Of a DNA stretch of 64,000 bases, positions 38,556 to 48,737 are shown one piece after another. A model generated the notes under the pieces. The model did no database searches, was not told where the DNA came from, and saw only the letters and a program-made list of their open reading frames with translations. Source of the DNA: Xestospongia bergquistia (lineage: Eukaryota; Porifera; Demospongiae; Haplosclerida; Petrosiidae); the NCBI GenBank assembly GCA_963965975.1, contig OZ014420.1, positions 2,382,001 to 2,446,000 on the forward strand, written 5' to 3'. The position numbers and the translations under genes were made by a program. Numbering within the stretch: position 1 is the first letter of the stretch; each line of letters starts with the position of its first letter.

Positions 38556-39631
38556 GACAATTCTCTATCTCAAAGACTTTTGGCAGTAAGTCAACAGCAT
38601 TCAGTAGTCAGTACTAGTATGAAGTAATTCATCGCTCTTAATTTCTCTTGTATAACTGTAGCTTCGCTTGAAGTCAAGATCAAGGCTCAAGACATTCCTC
38701 TTTCTGAAGATTCTGGGAAGTAAGTCAGCAGCATATAGTACTGGTGTACATTACTTAAAAAAGACATCATTACTCTTGATTTTCCTTTTATTACCATAGT
38801 TTCACTGGACATCATGATGAAGACTCAAGACATTCCTCTACCACAAAGAGTCTGTGGAGTAAGTTAACAGCACACAGTACTGGTGTGCATTAATTAATAA
38901 GTCTTAATTCATAATACATTAATTCATAATACTCCTAATCTCTTTTTCATTACTATAGCTTTGCTCGACATCAAGCTCAAGGCTCAAGAAATTCATCTGA
39001 AGAGTCTAGGGAGTAAGGCTCAAGGCATTTATGTATCTCGAAGAGTCTATGGAGTAAGATCATACAGTACTAGTATAAAGTAATTCATAATGCATCATAA
39101 CCTTAAATATATCTCTTTTATTGCTATAGCTTCACTGGATATTGGGATCAAGAATCAAAGACATCTGCTATCTGACAAAGACGCTGGGGAGTAAGTTCAC
39201 AGAATGCAGTAGTAGTGTACATCATTACTCTTACTTTCTCTTTTATTACTGCATATTACTCTTAATTTCTCTTTTCTTACTGTAGCTTCACTGGACTTCA
39301 GGATCAAGGTCAAGACATTCCTCTATCACAAAGAGTCTGTGGAGTAAATTAACAGCTTACAGTACTAGTGTACATAATACTCATTACTCATAATACACAT
39401 TACTCTCAATTTCTGTTTTATTACTATAGCTTCGCTGGATATCGGCATCAAGAGTCAAGATTTTCCACGATCTCAAAGACGCTGGGCAGTATGTTAACAG
39501 AATACAGTACTAGAGTACATTAATTCATAATGCATCTATTAATGTAGCTTCGCTGGACTTGTGGATCAAAGCTCAAGACATCTGGATCAAGACTCAAGAC
39601 AGACATTCCTCTATCTCAAAGAGCCTGGGCA

Positions 39632-40163
39632 GTAAGTTAACAACATACAGTAAATTTTGACAAGTAATCTAATGAGTGGTAGTATTACATTTGGCAGTGT
39701 TACATTTGGTAGTATTACATATTTATGATAAAATGGTGTGTCTGTATCTATACTACTCTATATATTGTACCCAATTATACAATTTGTAGTAGTCAGTAAA
39801 GGTAAGTATCGAGAATACAACTATAAAGGTGAGTATATCTTCCAGAGAGCCGAGGAAGCCACAAGAGATTAGTTAGTCTGCTTTTGTGAAGGGAATGAGA
39901 TTATGTAGAGCATTAATGGGTGTGGCTATCGTGGCTTGATAATTGGGTGTGGTGCTTGCAGCTATGCATTAATTTCCTAGACTACCTGGAGCATTAATTA
40001 AAATATGAGGTGTGGTCAAAATAAACCACATCCAAAATATTTAATGGGTGTGGCTATCGAAGTTTGATGAGTGGGTGTGGTGCTTGCAGCCATGTACAGG
40101 TTTGTGAATATTGTTTACTGATTGTAGGATTCATGCAGGTTTTGCCTAATCCACATTCGCCTA
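39632..40163. other. Right flank of the exon-like array
   Basis: Begins with the inverted counterpart of the left-flank 15-bp motif (TAGTATTACATTTGGCAGTG, 39679-39720). Two donor-like sites follow (AAAGGTAAGTATC and AAAGGTGAGTATA, near 39800-39830). After these come two copies of a block of about 50 bp, AATGGGTGTGGCTATCG with GGGTGTGGTGCTTGCAGC (about 39917-39965 and 40043-40093). No gene is recognised. Confidence 0.5.
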
Positions 40164-40399
40164 CATTATTTTTAATACAGTATGGTTATGTTGACCATCT
40201 TAGATGTAACTACTCTGATCACGTTCCACAGGAACCAGTCGAAGATTGGTATATATCAGACGAGTTCACTCCAAATCCAGATCTTCCTGCAGTTCCAAGT
40301 GATGTACCACCACTTGCACAAATTCGTCCTGTTGCTGTTCGCCATTCTACTTATGTACCTCGACCTGTTGATTGTTTTGCACCCCTGCATCAAGCTTGA
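40164..40399 (+). pseudogene. Tail of an LTR-retrotransposon polyprotein (Ty3/gypsy-like)
   Basis: After a possible acceptor TTTTTAATACAG (ends 40180), an open frame runs to TGA at 40397-40399. It is Pro/Asp-rich and ends with a basic-aromatic motif VRHSTYVPRPVDCFAPL. Motifs of the type RRSTR..+P.DRF.P close the polyprotein after the integrase in many Ty3/gypsy-like elements. A GAGAGGG purine tract and an LTR-like start follow at once. No reverse transcriptase or integrase core is seen in the window, so this is a fragment. The assignment rests on this motif and the context. Confidence 0.55.
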
Positions 40400-40640
40400 G
40401 AGGGTAGAATGTGATAACTAGGGATATTCCAGATGAGCACATGTATATATTGTGTGAGCACATTTTCAGTAGTTTATATTTGTTGTTTTATGTTGAATCT
40501 ATCTCGGCCAGGTTACAACCCAGATACTGGTATTGGAGAAAACAAAAGGAAGTATATTTACAGGAAAGTGATAGCTCCTTGTTAAGCAGGTAATAATGCT
40601 TAAAAATGAAAAGTGGCATAACATGTAAGTATTACTAGAA
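40400..40640 (+). mobile_element. LTR remnant following the polyprotein tail (copy 1)
   Basis: A purine tract GAGAGGGTAGAA precedes TGTGATAACTAGGGATATTC at 40410, read as the start of a long terminal repeat. Shared landmarks with copy 2 at 41255 are ATTCCAGATGAGC, CATGTATATATTGTGT and GGTTACAACNCAGANACTGG. The LTR end is not clear. Confidence 0.5.
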
Positions 40641-42085
40641 ATGCTTTATAAGATAACTACTGTATACATATATAGTGTTGTCATGTTCGTTAGGGCATAA
40701 TATGAGCTATTTACATGGTAAAATTATATCATAATAAAACGTTATATAGATAACAACATAATATGAGGTACGTTACTTTGTAATATTATAATATTGGATA
40801 GTAATGTAATACATGAAATTGTAAACCCTATTTCTCTAAATTTGCTACTGAAATTTTGATGCCTTTTTCCAATTATAATTGGGGCCAAAAATATGCCTAA
40901 TTAATCTCTTTTTTCTTATAATTTTTGTTACTGAAAATATGCAAAATCTTAATAAATTCAGTGAATTTTAAGCCCTTTTTGTCAAAATTTTGCCACTATC
41001 AAATTTTAAGTATTTTTTAGAAGTATAGTTTGCAATCAAAATGCACAAGTATTTAAGCACTTCCTTTTAAATGTAAGTCCTTTTTGTAACTACTTTCAAC
41101 TCCAAAAATACAACAAAATTTTAACCCCTACCTCCCTAAATTTGACACCGAAAAGGAATTTTTACCGATTTTATCTAATTTCCTTTTGTTCAAGATCCCC
41201 CTGCAGTTCGAGCTGATACCTCAACCAGTTGATCATTTTGCTTGAGAGGGGAAATGTAATAACTATGAATATTCCAGATGAGCGCATGTATATATTGTGT
41301 AAGCACATGTTCAGTAGTTTTTTCTTTTATATTTGTTGTTGTATGTTGAATCTGTCTCGGCTAGGTTACAACACAGACACTGGTATTTGGAAGTATATTT
41401 ACAGAAAAGTGGCATGTTCGTTAGGGCGTAATATGAGGTAGTTTTATGGCAAAATTATATTATAATAAAACGTTATATAGATAACAACATAAAATGAGGT
41501 ACGTTATGTTGTAATATCATAATATTGGGTAGTAATATAATCCGTGAAATTGTAAATCCTATTTCTCTAAATTTGTTACAGAAAACAAGTGAATTTTGAC
41601 TTTTTGCAAGTATTATTGGCACCAAAATTATACCAAACTATATGTTACTGAAAAGCAACCAAAATCCGCAATTATTTAAACACTTTTTAACTATTTTCGA
41701 CTCCAAAAATGCAACGAAATTTTAACCCCTATCTCCCTAAATTTGTCACCCAAATAAAGGAATTTTTAATGTTTTTTTCTAATTTAATTTTGCAAAAACA
41801 TATGTGAAAATTGAACATCTTGTGCATAAAATACACAATTTTAAAAGTGTGCCCTTACTTTTTTGGCACAAAGGTGTCTAAATATCTATACTTTGGTCAC
41901 CCAAACACATAGAAAAAGAGAAAAGATGCAATTTTGGCCCAAAAGGTTTTCAAAAAGTCTTTTAAATTATGAGTATTTTCAGAGGTTAAAATGTATGTAT
42001 TTTTTCATCAAAAAAATTTTAAAAGATGTCTTCAAAATTCATGAATTTTTGTGGTAATATCGGATTAAAATTCACAAAGGGGATA
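40641..42085. repeat. AT-rich degenerate duplication with second LTR remnant
   Basis: At about 41190-41430 a shortened second copy of the polyprotein tail (CCTGCAGTTCGAGCTGATACC) and of the LTR start (GAGAGGGGAAATGTAATAACT, LTR from 41255) is found. The sequence after each copy is also shared (ATAAAACGTTATATAGATAA at 40733 and 41464), so 40.39-41.2 kb is a diverged duplicate of 41.24-42.0 kb. Loose repeats of CTATTTCTCTAAATTTG (40829, 41129, 41559, 41730) fill the rest. No host gene is seen. Confidence 0.55.
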
Positions 42086-42089
42086 AAAT

Positions 42090-42290
42090 AGACGTAAAAT
42101 ACACCTAAACCATAAACCCTATATACTAACATTATAACATAAACCCAAACCTGAAACGAGAATTTCTAAATCACTAAACCCTAACTTCTAAACCCTAAAC
42201 TTGAAAACCTAAACCCTAAACCTTAAATCCTAAAACCAAAATGGTAAACACAAAATTTTAAAAACTAAACTCTAAACCAAAAACCTACAA
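42090..42290. repeat. Degenerate CCCTAAA (telomere-like) tract
   Basis: Imperfect heptamer-like repeats (AAACCCTAA, TAAACCCTAAACTT, AACCTAAACCCTAAACC) fill about 200 bp on the plus strand. The period is irregular. It may be an old interstitial telomere-like tract or a simple AT-rich expansion. Confidence 0.55.
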
Positions 42291-42329
42291 CTACATGTAG
42301 CTCGATTTAATGACACTCATTCAGATGTT

Positions 42330-42765
42330 CATATCATTTCAGATGTTACCAGAATATTTTATGGAGATAATGAATGTGTTGCTGTATGAAGGTTTCATAC
42401 AGTCCAGAATGTTTGCAAGCACTGAAATTTGCAGAGAAAGTTGAAGCAGTCATCAAGTATTCATCTCGAGAAGTTAGAATGATTACAGAAGCAGAGACAC
42501 TAGAGCAACATAGTTTAACAATGTATACATTTACATTGGATCATGTCTGAAAAAAGAGTTAGGAGTTTTGCTAGCAAATCCAATTCATTTACATCCTGAT
42601 ACATTTCATCATGCTTTGCCACTTATTACCTCCTGTAGCTACTGGTGCTCCACCTTTAATATCTCAGATAGCGTTAGTCCTCAGTAATATAATTCACATG
42701 ATCATTCGTTACATTAGACCTTCACCTGATTTTTCCACAAAGGCATATAATGAAATTTGTAACTG
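42330..42765 (+). pseudogene. Broken coding remnant of unknown family
   Basis: Long open pieces in shifting frames read like real protein: DVTRIFYGDNECVAV, KFAEKVEAVIKYSSREVRMI, KELGVLLANPIHLHPDTFHH, HLLPPVATGAPPLISQIALV and RYIRPSPDFSTKAYNEI. At least three frame changes and one TGA separate them. They lie directly upstream of a papain-fold peptidase remnant on the same strand and could be its N-terminal part. I do not recognise the family. Confidence 0.5.
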
Positions 42766-43470
42766 GAGATAATTTGTTTCAGGGACGACAAGTTCTGGAG
42801 CAATTATTAAATATTTGTTGGAGCTGTTTTTTCACACGTTGGATTGGTAAGTGAATATGTTTAGTTGTGTAAATATTTGAAATATATATATATATATATA
42901 TATATTACGACCTCCATATTCCACTTGGGTTGGGAGTCCAGTACTAATAAGGTGGGGCTTGTTAATGTTGATATGGGAACAGTCCACCCTCTAAAGAACA
43001 AAATTTTCTCTGGCTGGTATGATCGTGTTGCAATTTATCAATTAACAGGAGCAACGACAAGTAATGTGTGAGATATGTTGAAGGTTAGCTACCGAAATAA
43101 TTAATTAAAATTTTTATTTACATTTTAAGTAGGTAAGAAGCTTCAAGGAAGACCGTATGAAAGAGACAAATAGATTTGATTGTCTGCAGTAAATGTAAAT
43201 GTTAATGATGAATACTTGGAATTTCTCAAAAACTACAAAGATAACTTCAGTTCATTAATTTGTACTGAACTTGTTGCTCATGTATATCAGGAACTTAAAC
43301 TAATTGGTAAGTTTAACAATAATTGGTGAGTTTAACAATAGTCACAATGAAACACACTTCTACTTTTCATAGATACAACCAAACTGTCAGATGAATTCAG
43401 TCCTGATGATTTTTCCAGTAATTGTACATTGAAACTGAACTTTGGACATATTATATCAATATTAAACAAT
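42766..43470 (+). pseudogene. C92/YiiX-type permuted papain-fold peptidase pseudogene
   Basis: The pieces occur in family order. GDNLFQG and TTSSGAIIKYL come first, then SHVGLV with the catalytic His (42832-42849). WESSTNKVGLVNVDMGTVHP and IFSGWYDRVAIYQLTGA (42935-43065) are next, then GRPYE near 43150. SLICTELVAHVYQELKL has the catalytic Cys codon at 43261-43263, and SDEFSPDDF closes it. In Pfam PF05708 (C92, NlpC/P60-superfamily, circularly permuted) the same order is seen: GD..l..G, WSHVG, E, hPL, Y..R, GrPYe, fCSELV, P.DF. Donor-like GTAAGT sites at about 43310 and 42847 suggest introns or frame loss; stops and frameshifts between blocks make it a pseudogene. Family call by motif order, no search run. 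Confidence 0.7.
42885..42904. repeat. (TA)n microsatellite
   Basis: About ten TA dinucleotides inside the intron-like gap of the peptidase pseudogene. Confidence 0.9.
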
Positions 43471-43499
43471 AATATCCATTAAGTGAAAAAAGGTTGATG

Positions 43500-44050
43500 T
43501 TTAGTTTAGAAACTATTGCATTGTATTTTAAAAGTTATCATAAAACAGATAGAGCCACAAATAACTTTGTATCTCCATCAATTATTTTCAATATTGATTA
43601 GTCAACTTAACTTGTGCCCAACAGTCAATAGACTATTTGATGGTTGTGAATTCTTCTTTATAGGTCTGTCTCCCAAGCATCAACCCTTGAAGACTTTGCA
43701 CACTAAATTAGTACAGTTGCTGGTGAATAATAACAAAAAAATGAAACCATTAGATGAAAGTGATGCTCTACTAAGTGTTATCCTTTCCATGCTCTTCCTG
43801 ATCAATTTTTACAACTAGTCATGCTTTCATTGTGTCAGGAATTACCTGTTCAAAAAGAATCAAGTTCGCATCTTTGGAAGTACCTTTGGAAGTTTGTCAC
43901 ATTTCAAAGTCGTTGCTTTTTAGTCCTAATAAGTTCATTATCTGACATACTTCTTTTCTTAGTTGACAGGCGTGGCAAATTAACTGTAATCACGCCCATG
44001 GGCGGCTACTTTTCCAATAATGCTTTTTCAACAATAGCAACGATTTAAAA
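43500..44050 (+). pseudogene. Unassigned open-frame fragments downstream of the peptidase remnant
   Basis: A 100-codon open frame (43516-43818) is followed after two bases by a 75-codon one (43821-44048) in a different frame. Segments such as GLSPKHQPLKTLHTKLVQLL and KKMKPLDESDALLSVILS look protein-like, and there is an AAAGCATTG-poor, GT-AG-like context (TTCTTTATAG near 43663). They may be the remnant of one gene on the same strand as the peptidase. No motif lets me name the family; coding origin is uncertain. Confidence 0.35.
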
Positions 44051-44499
44051 GCTTACTCTAGCAACAAGATGATGCTTTCAGGTAAGTTACTAGTGTGACA
44101 GGGTAGGTAGGTTGATGTTGCTACATAACAACAAGAAAAGCCATAAAAGCCATAAAATGGATGCTCAACTCTGTAGTATGCTACGAACACTTAATGATCA
44201 ACATACAGTTGATCTCTTTGTTGTGTGGGGAGTCTGTTGATACTTTGTTCTAAGCCAAACAATGTAAACTAGTGCACAACAAAGGGTTTCTTTGACACAC
44301 CTCACTATCACTTCCTGTCAATTTATTTGGGTGGAGTTAACTTTCAATTGGGAAAGAAAGCAAGGTAAGTTTTCTTTCTTGTAATAATATTACTGTTTTG
44401 CCTGCCATTTCTTTGCTGATAGTATTATAAACTTAAAGTGAAACTTGTAATCTTCCTTTTGGATGATTTATAACTAGGTGAATATAGATAGTATCTTCT
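44051..44499. other. Non-coding stretch, nothing recognised
   Basis: AT-rich unique sequence without repeats or convincing open frames. A donor-like GCAAGGTAAGTTTTC at about 44362 might belong to the decayed gene upstream. Confidence 0.35.
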
Positions 44500-44527
44500 A
44501 TAAAGACCCATTGCTAAATACACCACT

Positions 44528-44863
44528 AACGCACACACACACACACACAAACACAGAAAGGAAGAGACGTATGTCCATGTAGAGACAACTTACAGTCAGG
44601 GAATATATTAAAACTGATTGGTAGTGTATGTATAATGTAAGTGCATATACACACAGAGAGGAAAAGAAGCATGTATGTATAGACACAATACACAGTCAGG
44701 CAAAGTGGAGCAATATATTATAATACACATACACAGAGACAGTTAGAGAAGTGTGTACATAGACACAACACACAGTATGGCAAAGTGAAACAATACATTA
44801 TAATTGATTGCTGATGTAAGTATAATGTAAGTGTGTGTGTTTTCTTGTTATCAGGAATAGATA

Positions 44864-44902
<39 letters not shown>

Positions 44903-44930
44903 TATGTAATTATAATTAAATATATATAAT
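44528..44930. repeat. CA microsatellite, about 110-bp tandem repeat (x3) and TA microsatellite
   Basis: A CA run (44530-44550) is followed by three diverged units of roughly 110 bp sharing AGACACAACACACAGT, GGCAAAGTG and ATTATAAT...GATTG (about 44565-44830). An interrupted TA run follows at 44864-44905. Open frames here are by-products. Confidence 0.75.
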
Positions 44931-45309
44931 CTAGTAGATTAACTTAGACTTAACTTAGATTGACCCCACCCATGTATTGATTGTAGTCCTCTATCATCAC
45001 AGGTTTAATGATTTCTTCAACACCAGTGTGAAGTCTTGTATTTTTCTTCTTAACAATCTTATTGAAATCGTATATGATCAAATTGGACTATCGTAAGGCC
45101 ATTTGGAACGATTCATGACAATGTATATACATATTATTATACAAGCGTACATAAAGTCTAGACACAAAGATTGTTATTGATGTATATGAGGATGATTCTT
45201 AGTATTCATAATGTAATTTGGTATGGTATGGTAATCTTTAAAAAATGGGAGTACATACAAATGACTTTTACAAATGTTACATTGGTACTGTTTTTGTGAT
45301 CTTTTTTTC
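44931..45309. other. Non-coding stretch upstream of the piggyBac-2 remnant
   Basis: Unique AT-rich sequence. No TTAA-CCC terminus is recognised here, though the 3' side of the second piggyBac element should end nearby. Confidence 0.35.
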
Positions 45310-46200
45310 CTCGGGCCTTGCATACTTTAGACTGGGACGTACTCCATAAGGTGCATCTTTTTGAACAGGTTCTGGAAATCCATGTTCGCTCAATCTCATT
45401 GGAAGTACTGTTGTTGAGGCAATGTGCCTTCTGTCAACTGGTTATTTATGACCGTCTAGTATCCGGCTGCCAATGTGTGGTAAAGGTTTTCAGCAACTAT
45501 ATTGTGCAAAATATTGGTGTTAACAATGGATACATCAAATAAGTGAAATAATACTTTCTTCCACTACTTGCCTGACCTGCGTACATATCCATAATATAGT
45601 AGGAGTTGATTGCACTTGTCGACTCCGCCCATATCGTATTGTATTCTTCAACTACTTTTGCCACGTCGACTCCTCCATCTACTGCTCTGGTTCTCCTCCG
45701 CTTATCTATCATATTTTCATTATGCAAGGTTGATAACATGTGTACCACTAGCTTGTCAGACCACTTCGGACACGAAAATCCATCTGTTGCATAATAAAAA
45801 TAGACTTAACCTACATCTTACATTTTAGGCTAACATAAGTACAGTTGATTGTTACTTTTTACCATTTGTTAATTTTGCTAATTGAAATTCTCTACTCAAT
45901 CCCTTCTGATTCAGCGAAAAGTGTATATTGGTACACACATGATATCCACTTATTGATAAAGGAGACATGAGATCACTTTGTACGCTAGCCCTTGCTCAGG
46001 GACGCCATCTTCTCTTTTCCTGTATGACTCGTTAACAACCATTATAGTAAGTATAATATCCCATTTAGTGGGCTTCTTGAGCATGTACTAGAACCACCAG
46101 AGTCTTCCTTTGTGTCCAATGATACTCTCATCAACAGCAATTTCTCTATTGGGAATATAAACCAACTAGAATGACTCGTTAAGCTGATCAAGATTTCATC
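45310..46200 (-). pseudogene. Second piggyBac-like transposase, heavily decayed
   Basis: Minus-strand pieces appear in family order: YIPNREIAVDESIIGHKGR (first Asp, about 46110-46170), YMLKKPTKWDI, GLAYKVISCLL, then SGYHVCTNIYTFR where YxDNxYTS is expected. WSDKLVVHMLSTLHNEN, MGGVDKCNQLLLYYGYVRRS (third Asp, about 45630) and KKVLFHLFDVSIVNTNILH follow, with a C-terminal MRLSEHGFPEPVQ. The second catalytic Asp is lost in TNIYT. Several frameshifts and stops separate the blocks. It differs from the first piggyBac (31.6-33.7 kb) in sequence and is much older by its decay. Confidence 0.78.
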
Positions 46201-46806
46201 AATAATTCAAACCTTCTGCATGATATGACTGACTATATCACTATGAAATGACCATTTGCTGCTCCAGTATGATCTACAAATAAGTAAGTTGTACAGGAAA
46301 TGCACAAATTTTTAGGGCTTCCTAATAAAATTACAATTACAAGTAAGTGTAATAAATAAAACTTGCAATTCATATCAATCTATTTCCTTGGTTATAACGA
46401 ATATCTCACAGACAGATATCTAACTAGTCCCTTTGTAATTATTATGGCTAGTAATGGGTCAACTTCCTCATGCTTTATCAGATTTCTACTCCAGTCATGA
46501 CCAAGAGCGTTGGGATGATTATGCATGTAAGATTCAATTTGACACAGGATAGGTAGCTGTTTCCACAAAGATCAAATCTTTTACTGCTGATGAAAAGTAT
46601 AGATTGAAGAAAGCAAGTGGTGGTTTGTTGGTTATATCAAGAGTAAGCCCAGGTGATGCAGTAAATGGATGAACTATAAAGTTACTTTGCTATTATTGGT
46701 AGTCTTTAGTTAACTGTAGGTAGGCTAGCTGTAGCAGTAGTGCTAGTACTGGGCAAAGCTGTTGCTGGAGAGGTGGCAACCAATGGATGAACTACAATAA
46801 TTATTA
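46201..46806. other. Stretch between the two parts of piggyBac-2, unassigned
   Basis: No continuous open frame. It could hold the lost middle N-terminal region of the second piggyBac. A short block GTAATGGGTCAACTTCCTCA and a repeated AATGGATGAACTA (46664 and 46782) are the only features seen. Confidence 0.3.
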
Positions 46807-47094
46807 TTATTTTGTACATGTGTGTAAAATCATCTTATCCGTGGGTGTAGGTGGAGCTAGGAAACTGCTTCTTGTTGGTAAAGGTGGAGCTGAAGAGTTA
46901 CATTTTAGTACAAAGCTTTCAGAAGTCAGCCTTGCTAGTAAATGGCTTTGCAAAAGATCTATCAGTGCTTCTTCTTCATCAATGTAGCTGTAGAAATCAC
47001 TGTCTGAATAGTCACTTTCAGCACCATCAATACACTGTAAAAGGAGGTCTGGGTCAAAAGGCAACTGTATAAACCTTCTGCTTGTCAATGCCAT
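46807..47094 (-). pseudogene. Acidic N-terminal-like open frame, possibly of piggyBac-2
   Basis: A 95-codon frame with an acidic block (GAESDYSDSDFYSYIDEEEA) and a Pro/Ser-rich tail (SSAPPLPTRSSFLAPPTPT). Acidic, then Pro-rich N-termini precede the DDE domain in many piggyBac-derived proteins, and it lies upstream on the same strand. The link is by position and composition only. Confidence 0.4.
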
Positions 47095-47584
47095 GACGCT
47101 TTAGCCATGTTGATAGCTTTACAAACCAGTGATTGCAATCATATTCACGTTCTTGCTTTCGAAAAACAGTCCAGGTGCCTCGGTAATAGTTACTGTGCAA
47201 AATTGCGATTCCACCCACTCAATAATTGCATCCGCCTGCTCATAATTACGCAACCACCCGTTAAAGGGTTCACATAAATACCTGTTCCTTCTTTTAGCAA
47301 AATGGGTTTTCAAATATCGGCATTTTGGGCACCTAAAAAAATTAGCAAAAGGATTTCAAACATGTGCAATTTTCGCACTAAAATGCTTTTTAAAGAGGCT
47401 GTGACAACTGACACATTTTGCTGCCAAAAAAGTTTTAAACAAGGGTTAAAACACATATTTTTGGCACAAAAAAAATTAGGACTTGTATATTTTGGCACCA
47501 AAAACATAGAAAAAAGTTTTTAAAAACTGCAATTTCCACAAAAAATATACACATTAAAATATACATTTTAGCAATAGAGGACTC
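47095..47584. other. Low-complexity AT-rich DNA
   Basis: Contains a 64-codon minus-strand frame (47119-47313) of no known family, and a stretch rich in TTTTGGCACCAAAAA-type palindromic words (47320-47540). Similar words appear at 41.6-41.9 kb. I see no supported gene. Confidence 0.35.
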
Positions 47585-48537
47585 TATTCCAGTTAATAGA
47601 CTAAATGTCTTTAAGCCTTTATTGCAAATAGTTTGCAGTGGTAAGTATAAACCAATTATTGTAAGTAGTTCGCATTGTTAAGTTTACCAAAATACTGTAA
47701 ACCCTAACAATCCTTTAAATTAAAGAGTTTCAAGATTTAATGGAAATGAACTTAATAAACTGTCAATTGCAGTTTATTGAGTTATACTCTCTGAGTCCTT
47801 TAACCTAGGCAGTTTAATTAAAAAATGTTCACTGCTGTTCATTTAGCTAGTTTCTTTAAGTCCTTTAGTCTAAGCACTTTGCATTTTATTGAGTTAACTT
47901 TATAAAGTAAATTGCTAGGACTAAAGGACTTAAAGGGACTAAATAAATAAACTGCCATTAACAATATATTTAGTTTCTTCGCATTAATGCTCTAAAGTCT
48001 TTAATTTAAAGACTTTAGAAGGTTTAGACTATTGAGTTTAGTTTATAAAATAAACTGCTGAGACTAAGGGACTTAAAGGGACTAAGTAAATAAACTGCCA
48101 TTAACAGCTTATTAACTTTGTTTGCATTAACAGTCTAAGTCTTTAATTTAAAGACTTCAGAAGGTTTAGACTGTTGAGTAAATTTCAAATAGTAAACTGC
48201 TCAGACTAAAGGACTTAAAGGGACTAACTAAGTAAACTGCCATTAACAGTTTATTAAGTTTGTTTGCAATAACAATTTTAAATCTTTAAATTAAAAACTT
48301 TAGAAGGTTTAGACTGTTGAGTAAATTTTAAAAAGTAAACTGCTCAGACTGAAGGACTTAAAGGGACTAACTAAGTAAACTGCCACTAACAGTTTGTCGA
48401 GTTTGTTTGCATTAATGCTCTAAAGTCTTTAATTTAAAGACTTTAGAAGGTTTAGACTATTGAGTGAACTTTCTAAAGTAATCTGTTCAGACTAAAGGAG
48501 TTAAAGGGACCAACCAAATAAGCTGCAATTAATTGTT
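47585..48537 (+). repeat. 143-bp-type palindromic satellite, forward orientation (before gap)
   Basis: Monomers of about 135-145 bp with the landmark order CTAAAGTCTTTAATTTAAAG-ACTTTAGAAGG, then TTTAGACTATTGAGT, then AAACTGCTCAGACTAAAGGA, then TAAATAAACTGCCATTAACA, then TTTATTAAGTTTGTTTGCAT. The first two or three monomers (47585-47960) are the most diverged, as expected at an array edge. Confidence 0.9.
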
Positions 48538-48737
48538 NNNNNNNNNNNNNNNNNNNNNNNNNNNNNNNNNNNNNNNNNNNNNNNNNNNNNNNNNNNNNNN
48601 NNNNNNNNNNNNNNNNNNNNNNNNNNNNNNNNNNNNNNNNNNNNNNNNNNNNNNNNNNNNNNNNNNNNNNNNNNNNNNNNNNNNNNNNNNNNNNNNNNNN
48701 NNNNNNNNNNNNNNNNNNNNNNNNNNNNNNNNNNNNN
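48538..48737. other. Assembly gap (200 N)
   Basis: A run of exactly 200 N inside the satellite array. The true length of satellite here is unknown. Confidence 0.99.

Larger units (their letters stand above)
35752..39631 (+). repeat. Tandem array of about 20 exon-like units
   Basis: Each unit has a pyrimidine-rich TTTTATTACTATAG acceptor, a block of about 59 nt (CTTCGCTGGA, then CAAGACATTCCTCTATCTC), a GTAAGTTAAC donor, and a 60-155-nt spacer with TACATTAATTCATAAT. Exon-like blocks: 35752-35809, about 35867-35910 (no acceptor), 35990-36547 (split by a TIR element), 36609-36668, 36746-36804, 36905-36958, 37068-37126 (acceptor AG is GG), 37237-37301, 37381-37439, 37550-37608, 37703-37760, 37821-37879, 37968-38585 (split), 38662-38719, 38800-38858, 38959-39012, 39130-39190, 39286-39343, 39430-39488 (GTATGT) and 39548-39631. 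Extra donors follow at 36994 and 39054. In the frame starting at the third base, many read like SLDIRIKAQDIPLSQRVWG; several have stops (36609, 36746, 37821). The commonest length, 59, is not a multiple of 3. I do not recognise the protein family. Type order suggests a higher-order duplication (36905-37439 resembles 38959-39488). Confidence 0.7.
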
